A stretch of DNA of 64,000 nt from Roseiarcus sp963779095. GTDB lineage: Bacteria; Pseudomonadota; Alphaproteobacteria; Rhizobiales; Beijerinckiaceae. The position numbers and the translations under genes were made by a program. The stretch spans positions 372,001-436,000 of the forward strand of contig CAVZWU010000022.1 of the NCBI GenBank assembly GCA_963779095.1, written 5' to 3'. Position 1 is the stretch's first letter. Each line of letters starts with the position of its first letter. The notes beneath the pieces are model-generated. The model was not told the origin of the DNA. It searched no databases and was given only the letters and a program-made list of their open reading frames with translations. Below are positions 27,855-36,927 of this stretch, one piece after another.

Positions 27855-29191
27855 CCGCGCGCCTTCTCGATGTCTGACTTCACCCACCACGGCCCCGGAT
27901 CAATCGCAGTTCCGTCCCTGCGCAGCTCGATATAGAGCACCGGCCGCGCGGCGCCAACTGCCGCCGCCGTCGCCATGCGAACAGATCCATCGCCCATGGC
28001 GCCGACCGGTTCTCCCGCGAGGACGAATTCGCCGGACACAACATTGATTCGTTCCATTCCGGCGAGCAGCACATAATATCCTCCGCCGGCGTCGATTATC
28101 AAGAGTTGCCCATAACTTCGATACGCGCCGGCGAAAAGGACCGCGCCGTCCGCCGGCGCGGAGATCGTCGCCCCGGCAGGCGTCGCCAGGGAGACGCCCC
28201 GCTCTGTCCCTCCGTGGTCGTCCGGCGAGCCGAATGTCTTTAGAATCGCCCCCGCCGCCGGCAACGGCACCCGTCCCCTGGCGTCGGCGAAGGCGATTTC
28301 GGGCTTGAGCCGCGCCGGATCGCTGCCGCGCGTGGCTTGCGCCCGCGCCTCGATCTCAGTCGCAGTCGCAACCTGAGCCGCGTGCGCTGCGGCCGCCGCG
28401 GCCTTTTGCGCGGCGGCTTCGCTGTCGAGCCGGGCGATAAGATCCTTGAGCGAGGTCGCGCGTCTGGCGAGTTCGTCCGCCCGCTCATGCTGAGAGCCGA
28501 GCGCGTCCTGCGCCGACGCCAGAGATTGCTGGCGGGCGTCAATGAGCGCGGCAAGGCGCGTTTTGTCGGCGGCAAGGGCGCGCGCCTTCCCAGCAAGCTC
28601 ATCGCGCCCGCTAGCAATCAACTCCCGGGTCTTGGCGAGGGCGTCAAGGTCGCGGCGCGCCGCTTCGATCTCCGATTTCAATTGCGGTATGAGGGAACTC
28701 AGAACCGTGGCCGCGCGCACCGCCTCCGACATGTCGTCAGGCTTGACGAGAATGGCGGGAGGGGGGTTGCTGCCCATCCGCTGCAGGGCGGCAAGCACGT
28801 CCGCGATCACGCCCCGCCGGCGCTCAAGCGAGCCTGAGAGTTCGTTGGCCTTGGCGTTCAGGCTCGCTAATCTATCGGTGGCCTCGGCAGCCCCGCGCTC
28901 GGCGTCCTGCACCTTGGCCGTGGTTTCGATGAGCGCGGCGGAAAGGCGTGCGCGGTCAGCGCCAATGGACTCGATTTCGGCCTCGATCGCCCGGCGCTGT
29001 TCCTCCGACTGGCGCAGCGTGTCCTCTACGCCGCGCAGCTCGATCTCCTTGTCCGTGCGCTGTTGGTCGGTTGGCGCGGGCGCCGCCGCCGGGGCGGGGT
29101 CGGCCAACGCGGCTGACGCCGCGCCGAAAGCGGCCATTAGGGCCGCGGCCCCCGACCCCATTCGCATGAAGCGGTTCAAGCGTTGCGCCAT
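27851..29191 (-). CDS. envC: EnvC-like murein hydrolase activator (degenerate LytM domain)
   Basis: Periplasmic division factor that activates amidases. Signal peptide, then about 230 residues of coiled coil ('TDKEIELRGVEDTLRQSEE' onward; 'AKANELSGSLERRRG') and a C-terminal M23/LytM domain. The zinc ligands of active LytM enzymes are replaced: 'ERGVSLATPAG' stands where HxGxDxxxP is expected and 'PVLYIELRRDG' where HLHFE is expected, so it should be an activator, not an enzyme. ATG 29191 (MAQRLNRF) chosen over TTG 29200. Its stop overlaps ctpA by four bases. Confidence 0.88.
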   Translation of the reverse strand: MAQRLNRFMRMGSGAAALMAAFGAASAALADPAPAAAPAPTDQQRTDKEIELRGVEDTLRQSEEQRRAIEAEIESIGADRARLSAALIETTAKVQDAERGAAEATDRLASLNAKANELSGSLERRRGVIADVLAALQRMGSNPPPAILVKPDDMSEAVRAATVLSSLIPQLKSEIEAARRDLDALAKTRELIASGRDELAGKARALAADKTRLAALIDARQQSLASAQDALGSQHERADELARRATSLKDLIARLDSEAAAQKAAAAAAHAAQVATATEIEARAQATRGSDPARLKPEIAFADARGRVPLPAAGAILKTFGSPDDHGGTERGVSLATPAGATISAPADGAVLFAGAYRSYGQLLIIDAGGGYYVLLAGMERINVVSGEFVLAGEPVGAMGDGSVRMATAAAVGAARPVLYIELRRDGTAIDPGPWWVKSDIEKARG

Positions 29192-29262
29192 GGGCGGCAA
29201 GGATCACCAAATCTAGCCAATATCGGGGCGACCAGGCCTTCCGGGCGTCGAGGCCTCATGGC

Positions 29263-30906
29263 TCACAGCCGGCGCAGCGAGGGATCGTGCACGTATCGAA
29301 GATACGATCGGACCTTCCGGAAGCCGCCCTGGTCTCCAAACATCCGCTCCGCCTCGCTGTCCGGGATGAAGGGCAGCACCACCGTGTCATCGCCGGGTTT
29401 CCAATTGGCCGGCGTCGCGACACGGTATTTGGCGGACAGTTGGAGCGCGTCGACGACGCGCAGGATTTCGTCGAAACTGCGGCCGACGAAGGCCGGGTAG
29501 GACAAGATCAGCTCGACCCGCTTCGAGGGCGAGATGATGAACACATTGCGCACCGTCTGAGTCTCGCCGAGCTTCGGGCCGTGGCGGAAGTGAGTGGCGT
29601 CGAGCATGCCGAACAGCATCGCCACCTCACTGTCCTGGTCGGCGATGATTGGAAAATTGACCTCGGCGCCCTGCGTCTCATTGATGTCCGCGATCCACCG
29701 CTCATGATCGGCCGTCGCGTCCACGCTAAGGCCAATCACCTTGACGCCGCGCTTCCTCCACTCGGACTCGAGCTTCGCGGTCGCGCCCATCTCGGTGGTG
29801 CAGACGGGCGTGAAGTCCGCCGGATGCGAGAACAGCACGCACCAGGAGTCGCCGACGAATTCGTGGAAGCCGATCGGGCCGAGGCTGGTCTCGGCGGTGA
29901 AGTCGGGAACGCTGTCGCCGATCCGGATATAGCCCTGCCTTTCGAGCTGGAGGTGGGCCTTCGAGAACACCGTCTCGGGGCCTGCGTATTTGAACTCGAA
30001 GCCGCCGCGCGGCGCCTCCTCGGGATCGGGCAGCAGGCTCTCATATTCATGACCGAGCAGCTTGACGGTCCGCTTCTTCACGGCTCCGGCGAAGACGAAC
30101 GCGCCGTCCGGCTGACGGACGAGCGGAAGGTCGAACCGAAACGAATTGTCGCTGAGGAACTCCTCCTCAGCCGCGGTGTTGACCCGCTGAAACAGCTTGT
30201 TTCGGTGCGGAAATCGGCCAAACCGCTTGATGACTGCAACATGCCTGTGAAAGATCTCGTGAAAGGCGTTGAGCGGGTCGTCGGCCTGGAGCACGGCCAT
30301 CGCCTGATCCCACTCCTGCATGCACAGATGCTGGTCGTCGAGGACCTCCGAATGGGTCAGCGCCAGGCAGAGAAAAACCCGCTCGACCGGCGCCAGGCGC
30401 GCGCTCACCCCGATCCGCAGCCCGCGCTTGACCAGCGACCTGCAGTGCGCGTCGCACGCGTACATTTTGTCCGTCTCACGATACATGTTGCGCGGGAACT
30501 GATCGAGCAGGATCACCAGCGCCACCAGAAGCCGGGGATGCTCGACGTCCAGCGCCCAATGGTCGTAGTCCCCGCGCGACGCAAGGGCGACCTCCACCCC
30601 GAACCGGTTCCAGATCTCCTGGTCGGTCTCTTCCGACTTTCCGAACCATATGTTCAGGCAGTCCTCGATGCTCGGGCGAATCATGTAGGCGAGCACCTGC
30701 TCGGCCTTGTCGATCTCGGCGCTGGTGATTTGCATGCGCTCGCGATGGAGCAGCGTGCGGAGGTCGCGCCGCAAATCCTCGGTTTCGTCGAAAGTGAGGG
30801 CGTCGCGCTCCTCGAGGCCGGCAAGGATGACCTGGAGACTCTGCTGGACGCGCCTCGCAAGCAATTGCCCCAACTCCAGCGTCTCGGCAGGAAGCGCTTC
30901 GTTCAT
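29263..30906 (-). CDS. DUF924 - 1-Cys peroxiredoxin fusion protein
   Basis: 547 residues in one intact frame. Residues 1-75 are helical. Residues about 78-255 are a DUF924 domain (TPR-like, function unknown): 'ILLDQFPRNMYRET' (132-144), 'HSEVLDDQ' (185-192) and 'RFGRFPHRN' (228-236). After a linker, residues about 325-540 are a Prx6-type peroxiredoxin: 'GDSVPDFTAET', the active site 'HPADFTPVCTTE' with peroxidatic Cys369, and 'LSYPAFVGRSFDEILRV'. There is no resolving Cys in the usual 2-Cys position. Start ATG 30906. It lies between rlmH and envC, in a gene order usually without it. The N-terminal domain may localise or regulate the peroxidase (inference). Confidence 0.9.
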   Translation of the reverse strand: MNEALPAETLELGQLLARRVQQSLQVILAGLEERDALTFDETEDLRRDLRTLLHRERMQITSAEIDKAEQVLAYMIRPSIEDCLNIWFGKSEETDQEIWNRFGVEVALASRGDYDHWALDVEHPRLLVALVILLDQFPRNMYRETDKMYACDAHCRSLVKRGLRIGVSARLAPVERVFLCLALTHSEVLDDQHLCMQEWDQAMAVLQADDPLNAFHEIFHRHVAVIKRFGRFPHRNKLFQRVNTAAEEEFLSDNSFRFDLPLVRQPDGAFVFAGAVKKRTVKLLGHEYESLLPDPEEAPRGGFEFKYAGPETVFSKAHLQLERQGYIRIGDSVPDFTAETSLGPIGFHEFVGDSWCVLFSHPADFTPVCTTEMGATAKLESEWRKRGVKVIGLSVDATADHERWIADINETQGAEVNFPIIADQDSEVAMLFGMLDATHFRHGPKLGETQTVRNVFIISPSKRVELILSYPAFVGRSFDEILRVVDALQLSAKYRVATPANWKPGDDTVVLPFIPDSEAERMFGDQGGFRKVRSYLRYVHDPSLRRL

Positions 30907-31047
30907 CAGTTGTCTGACCTTGGCTGGCGGCGCCGTCGGCGGAGAAAGCGGTCCGTCGAGCAGGGCCGGCGTTGGTGAAGGAGAACCGCGGCGAGCCCCC
31001 GACCTCCTGCGGATTGTCCAAACATCGCCCGCCCATCACCGTCAAGC

Positions 31048-31530
31048 TCATCGACGATGATAGGGGTGGCCGGCGAGAATCGTCATCGCGCGGTAAAGCT
31101 GTTCGCCGGCCATCACCCGCACGAGCTGGTGCGGCCAGGTCATTGAGCCGAAACTCACGATTCGGTGGGCGTCGGCGGCGAGCGCCGGGTCGAGCCCGTC
31201 CGGCCCGCCTATCGCCACCGCATAGACCGCTCGCGATGCGTCTCGCGCCCGCGCGATGTCCGCTGCCCATTCCTCGCTGGTCGCCGACTCCCCTCGCTCA
31301 TCGAGCAGGACCAGAACGGCGTCCCTTGGCGCGGCGGCGAGGATCGCGGCGCCCTCTTCCCCCCGTCGCTCGTCCGGCCGGCGGGCCCGCGATTCGCCGA
31401 TTTCGCGCAGATCGACCCCCGTGAGACCCGCGCCCCGAGCGCCCTCGGCCAGCCGCTTGAAGTAGCGATCGAACAGCAAACGCTCCGGCCCCGTCTTGAG
31501 CTTGCCGATGCAAACCAGCGCGAGGCGCAT
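31048..31530 (-). CDS. rlmH: 23S rRNA (pseudouridine1915-N3)-methyltransferase RlmH
   Basis: SPOUT-class methyltransferase acting on helix 69 of assembled 70S ribosomes. N-terminus 'MRLALVCIGKLKTGPERLL', knot region 'YAVAIGGPDGLDPALAADA' and the C-terminal 'ISFGSMTWPHQLVRVM...EQLYRAMTILAGHPYHR'-type ending (here 'MTWPHQLVRVMAGEQLYRA' and 'HPYHRR') are all typical. Length 160. It follows rsfS by 36 bases, the conserved order. Confidence 0.95.
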   Translation of the reverse strand: MRLALVCIGKLKTGPERLLFDRYFKRLAEGARGAGLTGVDLREIGESRARRPDERRGEEGAAILAAAPRDAVLVLLDERGESATSEEWAADIARARDASRAVYAVAIGGPDGLDPALAADAHRIVSFGSMTWPHQLVRVMAGEQLYRAMTILAGHPYHRR

Positions 31531-31565
31531 GTCTCAGCCCTTGGCCGATTTCGGTCTTGCCCGCT

Positions 31566-31976
31566 TCAGCTTTTGGCCGCTTCGCCGGGGCGATCGGCGC
31601 TCCACATCTTCTCGAGATTATAGAACCGCCGAACGTCGGGGCGGAAGATGTGCACGATGGCGTTCTGCGCGTCGAGCAGGACCCAGTCGCAAAGCGTCGT
31701 CCCCTCGACTTTCGGCGAAGGATAGCCGGCGTCGCGGCAGGCTTTGACGACCCGGTCCGCGATCGCGCCCACGTGCACGCTCGAGCGGCCGGAGGCGATG
31801 ATCATGCGATCGGCGAGGGTCGTCCGGCCGGACAGATCGATCGAGACGATCTCCTCGGCCTTGGCGTCCTCGAGTCCTTCAACGATGATCTGCGACAAAG
31901 GGTCGGCCGCAAGCGCGTTCGCGGGGGCGGCGGGGCTGCGGGCGGAGGCCGCAGCGGATCGAGGCGTGAGGTTCAG
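31566..31976 (-). CDS. rsfS: Ribosomal silencing factor RsfS
   Basis: Binds ribosomal protein uL14 and blocks subunit joining in starvation. 'LEDAKAEEIVSIDLSGRTTLADRMIIASGRSS' region (first helix and sheet) and 'WVLLDAQNAIVHIFRPDVRRFYNLEKMW' region are diagnostic; the short extracts visible are 'DLSGRTTLADRMIIASG' and 'IVHIFRPDVRRFY'. The start is uncertain: no ATG or GTG lies in frame. A CTG at 31976 sits 9 bases after GGAGAGG, and a TTG lies at 31898. An ATG at 31984 is in another frame, so an indel or base error could hide the true start. Confidence 0.88.
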   Translation of the reverse strand: MNLTPRSAAASARSPAAPANALAADPLSQIIVEGLEDAKAEEIVSIDLSGRTTLADRMIIASGRSSVHVGAIADRVVKACRDAGYPSPKVEGTTLCDWVLLDAQNAIVHIFRPDVRRFYNLEKMWSADRPGEAAKS

Positions 31977-32074
31977 CGTCGCATTCCTCTCCGCGCGGGG
32001 TCGATTCGCGCCCGCGCAGGCAAAACATGCGATCTCCGGCCGCGCATTTCAAGCTTGCTGTTTGGCGGGAGCGC

Positions 32075-33073
32075 TCACAGCGTCAACACGATCTTGCCGA
32101 AATGCCCGGCGTTCTCGATTCGCTCATGGGCTTTCACCACCTCCGAAAGGGGAAAGACCGCGTCAATGACCGGCCGCCCGCGCCCGGCTTCCAGGAGCGG
32201 CCACACTTTGGCGCGCAGCGCTTCGGCGATCACCGCTTTCTCCGCGGCCGGGCGCGGGCGCAGGGTCGAGCCGGTATGGACCAGGCGCTTGACCATGATC
32301 GGCCGCAGGTCGACCGTCGCCTTCTGGCCCTTCAGGAAGGCGATCTGCACGATCCGCCCGTCCAGCGCCGCCGCCGCATAGTTGCGCTCGACATAGTCGC
32401 CGCCGACCATGTCGAGAATGACGTCGGCCCCCCGTCCCTCGGTGAAGCGGAGCGTCCGCGCGACGAAATCGTCCTTGCGGTAATTGACCCCGAGATCGGC
32501 CCCTAGACGTTCGCATTGCGCGGCTTTCTCGTCCGATCCGGCGGTGGCGACCACGCGCGCCTCGAACGCCTTGGCGAGCGTGATCGCGGTCGTGCCGATG
32601 CCGGAGGCGCCGCCATGAACCAGCAGGGTTTCGCCGGCTTTGAGCGTCCCGCGGACGAAAACATTCGTCCAAACAGTGAAATAGGTTTCCGGAATGGCCG
32701 CCGCTTCGATCGCGGTCAGGCCGGCGGGGATCGGCAGGGCGTTGGTTTCATGGGCGAGGCAATAATCGGCATAGCCGCCGCCGGGGACCAGCGCGGTCAC
32801 CTTCGCGCCGAGGCGGTGAACCCTGGCGTTCGGCCCCAGCGCCGCGACTTCGCCGGCGATTTCGAGGCCGAGCACGTCGGTGACGCCGGGCGGGGGCGGG
32901 TAGTGACCCTGGCGCTGGTGGACGTCGGGCCGGTTGACTCCGGCGGCTTCGACCCGGACCAGAACCTCGCCCTCCGCCGGGACCGGACGCGGGCGCAGTT
33001 GAATCTCAAGCGCCTCGGGGCCTCCCGGGCGGGGCGCGACAACGGCGCGCATCCTCTCGCTTTGGTCAGCCAC
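32075..33073 (-). CDS. NAD(P)H quinone oxidoreductase, MDR superfamily (PIG3-like)
   Basis: Zinc-free medium-chain reductase, likely reducing quinones or enones with NADPH. Opening 'MRAVVAPRPGGPEALEIQ', substrate domain 'VNRPDVHQRQGHYPPPPG' (the PIG3-like signature), nucleotide-binding 'LLVHGGASGIGTTAITLAK', and 'DVILDMVGGDYVERN'. No structural zinc cysteines are seen. Start GTG 33073 follows GGGAGAGGG. Length 332, intact. Confidence 0.85.
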   Translation of the reverse strand: MADQSERMRAVVAPRPGGPEALEIQLRPRPVPAEGEVLVRVEAAGVNRPDVHQRQGHYPPPPGVTDVLGLEIAGEVAALGPNARVHRLGAKVTALVPGGGYADYCLAHETNALPIPAGLTAIEAAAIPETYFTVWTNVFVRGTLKAGETLLVHGGASGIGTTAITLAKAFEARVVATAGSDEKAAQCERLGADLGVNYRKDDFVARTLRFTEGRGADVILDMVGGDYVERNYAAAALDGRIVQIAFLKGQKATVDLRPIMVKRLVHTGSTLRPRPAAEKAVIAEALRAKVWPLLEAGRGRPVIDAVFPLSEVVKAHERIENAGHFGKIVLTL

Positions 33074-33123
33074 ACGACCCTCTCCCGGTTCCGGCCCAAC
33101 TATCGGCGCTCGGCCGCGGTTCG

Positions 33124-33780
33124 TCAATCGCCGAGGGCCGAGGCCGTCGCCCCGTCCTCCGGGGGAGTTGCGCGAAACGTCGGAAGCGTTTCGGCCCGAG
33201 CGCAAAACCCTGCGCGATTGGGATAGCGGCCAGTCTCCACGACGTCCGACAGGACCGCGCGCGTGAAGCCGAACGCGCGGTCGACGGTAATGTCGGCAAG
33301 GCCTAGTTCGCCACTTATCCATCCTGACACGGGGAGTTCGGCGTCCAAGGCGCTCAAACCCGCAGTCAATTGACCCATGACCCGGCCGACCCAGGGCTCA
33401 TGCTGCTTCTCGGCCGGGCGCAGCATCCGTTCATAGTAGCGCTGCACCGCCTTTTCCATGACCGTCAGCGCAATGCCGGTCGCCCGCAGCGCCGCCAGCC
33501 GTTCAGGCGCCTTCGCAGGCGTCAGTGCTGCGATGTGCGGATCGACTCCCGCGAGATAATCGACTCCCGCGAGATAATCGAGGATGACGTTCGAATCCAT
33601 TAACGCCACTCCGTCGTCGGTTAGGAGGGGCGGCGCTTTCAAGAGCGGATTGAGCTGTGAGAATTGATCGATGTGCAGGAAGAGGGAGACTGGCCGATGT
33701 GTAAACGGAGTTTTGCTCATGATTATCGCAATCGCGACCCGGCGGACGTAAGGCGAATCAAGCATTCCTATGAGCTGCAT
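33124..33780 (-). CDS. Glutathione S-transferase family protein
   Basis: Soluble GST-like protein of 218 residues. The thioredoxin-like domain starts 'MQLIGMLDSPYVRRVAIA' with Ser in the active-site turn (DSPYVRR), followed by 'PLLKAPPLLTDDGVALMDS', in which the cis-Pro and the GSH-contacting 'DS' are visible. The helical domain ends 'LSALDAELPVSGWISGELG' and 'LADITVDRAF'. An in-frame 18-bp tandem duplication gives 'DYLAGVDYLAGVD'. AGGTG lies 6 bases before ATG 33780. Confidence 0.85.
   Translation of the reverse strand: MQLIGMLDSPYVRRVAIAIIMSKTPFTHRPVSLFLHIDQFSQLNPLLKAPPLLTDDGVALMDSNVILDYLAGVDYLAGVDPHIAALTPAKAPERLAALRATGIALTVMEKAVQRYYERMLRPAEKQHEPWVGRVMGQLTAGLSALDAELPVSGWISGELGLADITVDRAFGFTRAVLSDVVETGRYPNRAGFCARAETLPTFRATPPEDGATASALGD
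33541..33576. repeat. 18-bp in-frame tandem duplication inside the GST gene
   Basis: ATCGACTCCCGCGAGATA occurs twice head-to-tail. On the coding strand it repeats six residues (YLAGVD) right after the GSH-binding strand-helix, where most relatives have only one copy. Exact identity implies a recent event. Confidence 0.85.
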
Positions 33781-33980
33781 AAGGTCACCTCGCCGACGAA
33801 CCGCCGTAGTTAAGGAAAAGAAGCAGGCAAAAAGCAAGAGCGAAGCGGAGAAATCCGGCTGAGCGGACAAGCTTGCGCGCGCCCGCCACGCGCGGTAACT
33901 AGCTTGGCAGCGCGTCCGACCGAATCGAGGCGCCGAATGCGGGCGGAATACCAGTTTCAAAAGCGAGCTAAGCGAGAATT

Positions 33981-36139
33981 TTGACGACCCTGGCGGCTGC
34001 TTTTCCGCGGCTGGGCTCCCGCGGCGACCGCTCGACGGTTGGCCCCGGCCTTGGAGTCGAGCCGCCGATTCGATTGGGTGAAGACCGGCTCGACCGCAAC
34101 GAGCGGCGCACCGCGTCGCTGCGTTGGCTCGCTGGGGCGTCGTTGGCTGGTCTCTGCGGGGTGACGTTGATCGGCGCCGCGCTCTATCTCGATTTTGACA
34201 GCCAGTACGATTTCGCCGAGGCGCCGGAGTTCGCTGCGCCGGCTAGCCCCGCCGAATTCGCAGCAAGGCGGAATCAATCCCAGCAAGGGCGACCGGCTCC
34301 TTCGGCCTGTCGACATCGTTTCTGACAAACAGACATTCAAGGCCCCGACGATCATCAAGGTTGGGGACCGGGAAGTGGTGAAGGCGCGTCCTTTCACCCG
34401 CCTCGAAACCACTTTGACCATGACCCCGACCGGTTTCGCCGACGCGGTGCCGCCATTCAACCCCCTCAAGATTGCGAATGGCGGAACAGACGTCGCCGAT
34501 GCGCCGCCCGATCCCGGCCCCGTTCAAGATAACGCGGAGGTGACGTTTCGCGTCGAAGACCTCACACCGAGCGATGCGGAACATATCTCGGGCGAACTGA
34601 CGCAAGCAGAGGCCGAAGCTCAAGTCGTCGAAACGCTGAAAGCGCCCCCCGACGTCCAAAAGGCGGCCTCTCAATCGTTGCCGCCGCAACTCCTGTTGAT
34701 GCGGACGAGCCGGGCCGGCGAAGCTTTGCGCGAGCTCTCGGCCTATGCGACCGTGGGGAGCGTCAGTCCCAGCACGCCCTTCGCGTCGATCGAAGTGCGC
34801 ATGATTCCCGAGAATGTGAGCAATGTCGTCAAGGCCAGCCCCGAAGACGCGTCTCCAAGCGAGAAGCTCGTTCAAATGCGCAACGGCCAGAGCTTCGAGG
34901 ACGTGCTCAAGGCGAATGGCGCAAGCCCTGAGGCTGTACAGGCCATCCTGGCTGCGTTCGGCGTCAAGCACGGAGAATCGCCGGTCGGCGAAGGACAGAA
35001 GATCATTATCCTGCCCGAGGAGCCGGCCGTTCGGGGAGAAGGCTGGAATAGCGCGGATCTCGGTGTACGCAGACGATGAGCTTAAGGCGACTGTCGCGGT
35101 GACCGACAGCGGCGGCTACAAGCCGGTGGCGCTCCGGACCGCACAGGCGCCGCGAAAGCCCAAATCCGGTGAGGAGGACAGTTCGGGAGGCGGGATGAGC
35201 CTCTACGAAAGCCTCTACGAGACGTCGCTCAAACAGGGGCTGCCCCGATCGATTATCGACGTGATGACAAGGGTTTTCGCTAACGACGTCGATTTCCAGC
35301 GCGCAACGGCGCCCGGCGACTCGATCGAAGCGTTCTATTCCGATCCCGACGACATCAATCCTAGGCCGGAGCTGCTCTGCGCTTCGATGACGGTCCGAGA
35401 CCAGACATTCAAATATTACCGCTTCCAGACGCCCGACGACAACAAGGTCGACTTCTACGACGAAAACGGCCGCTCTATGCGCAAGTTCCTGGTGCGCAAG
35501 CCGATCGCGGAGGGTGAGATGACCTCGCCGTTCGGGATGCGCTATCATCCGATTCTGCATTATGCGCGCATGCATACCGGCGTCGATTGGGCGGCGCCGA
35601 TCGGCACGCCGATCTTCGCGGCGGGCAACGGCGTCATCATTAAGGCGGGATGGGACGGCGGCTACGGACGGCGGGTCGAGATCCAGCACGCCAACGGCTA
35701 TGTGACCGCCTACAATCACATGTCAGGCTTCGGCCGCGGGATCGTCGAAGGCGCGCACGTCCTCCAGGGGCAAACCGTGGGCTACCTCGGGGATTCGGGA
35801 CTGGCGACCGGCCCGCACCTGCACTACGAGGTTATCATCAACGGTAACTTCGTCGATCCGATGGCGATCAAACTGCCGCGCACCCGCGAGTTTGACGGCA
35901 AGATGCTTGCGGCGTTCAAGCGGGAACGCGATCGTATCGATCAGCTCATGGGCGAAGCTCCCTCCGCCGTGGCGATGTCGGTGGATAAGCCCGCCTCCGC
36001 GCCAGTCGCCGCGACCGCTGAATTTCAGCCGAATTCAACCGAAAGCCTGCCCCCGGCGCCTGAACCGAACCCCAACGCCGCGCGAACTTCGCCCGGGCCC
36101 AAGCCTGCCCTGCGAAGTTCGGCGAGCGACACGGATTGA
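33981..36139 (+). CDS. Membrane-anchored M23 (LytM) metallopeptidase, frameshifted
   Basis: Cell-wall endopeptidase with a single N-terminal membrane segment ('WLAGASLAGLCGVTLIGAAL') and a long periplasmic part. A LysM-like or OapA-like stretch ('GQSFEDVLKANGASPEAVQ') precedes the catalytic domain, where zinc ligands and active-site residues are present: 'HTGVDWAAPIGTPIFAA', 'YNHMSGF' and 'GPHLHYEVIING'. The C-terminus is Pro/Ala-rich. Frame breaks near 34255 and 35035. The only usable start is TTG 33981. The last 115 bases overlap the convergent gluQRS gene. Confidence 0.85.
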
Positions 36140-36927
36140 CGGCTTTTCGACAGTTTCGCTCCGCCCGAGTCGAGAACAAGCCGATGGTGCCGATAATGCG
36201 GCCCCGCAAGGCCGAGAAGCGTCTGCAGCAGACGATGGACCGCGGTCGCGGAGATGAGGTCGCGCCCGCGCGCGACGTCCGTCACACCCTGCAGCGCGTC
36301 GTCGACCACCACCGCCAGGTGATAGCTCGCAGCCAGATCGCGACCCTTGAGGACAATATCGCCCCAAACCTCCGGCGTCGCCCGATGCTGCGCGGGAACG
36401 GGGCCCTCGCCATATTCAGTCCAGCAAAGATCCGCCGGCGCGGCGTCGAGCGCGCGCCGCATGTCGAGGCGGAACGCGGCCCTATCGCCGCGGGCGAGGC
36501 GGTCGCGCGCATGCGTCCGGGAGAGCGCGCGGCAGGTTCCGGGGTAAAGCGGCGCGCCATCCGGGTCGCGCCGTCCGTTCGAGTCGCGCGTGATCTCCGA
36601 GCGGCTGCAAAAACAGGGGTAGACAAGGCCGCGCTCATCAAGATGCGCGAGCGCCGCCGCATAGTCGTCGCCATGCTCGCTCTGCCAGCGCGGCGGCGTG
36701 GGAAAGCGAAGTCCAAGCCAGGCCAGATCGTCTCTGATGGCGGCCTCGAATCGCGGCTTGCAACGCGTATGGTCCAAGTCTTCAATGCGCAGCAGCACGC
36801 GTCCACCCAGTTCGTTGCCGAGGCGTTCGTTGACGAGGGCGGAATAGGCGTGGCCGAGATGGAGCGCGCCATTCGGCGAAGGCGCGAAACGCAGGACCGC
36901 CGCGGTCGGCAGGACGTCATCGCTCAT
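36025..36927 (-). CDS. gluQ: Glutamyl-Q tRNA(Asp) synthetase
   Basis: Truncated GluRS paralogue that attaches glutamate to queuosine-34 of tRNA-Asp. 'RFAPSPNGALHLGHAYSAL' contains the HIGH-type motif (HLGH); 'RIEDLDHTRC' follows; 'YPCFCSR' and 'YPGTCR' carry the zinc cysteines; 'KLSKSRQ' is the KMSKS loop. Length of 300 residues fits, with no anticodon-binding domain. Its start codon overlaps the start of the divergent glycosylase by two bases, and its 3' end overlaps the M23 gene. Confidence 0.93.
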   Translation of the reverse strand: MSDDVLPTAAVLRFAPSPNGALHLGHAYSALVNERLGNELGGRVLLRIEDLDHTRCKPRFEAAIRDDLAWLGLRFPTPPRWQSEHGDDYAAALAHLDERGLVYPCFCSRSEITRDSNGRRDPDGAPLYPGTCRALSRTHARDRLARGDRAAFRLDMRRALDAAPADLCWTEYGEGPVPAQHRATPEVWGDIVLKGRDLAASYHLAVVVDDALQGVTDVARGRDLISATAVHRLLQTLLGLAGPHYRHHRLVLDSGGAKLSKSRQSVSLAELRRAGLGPGEVRAALGFGSGAGGRLSVEFG

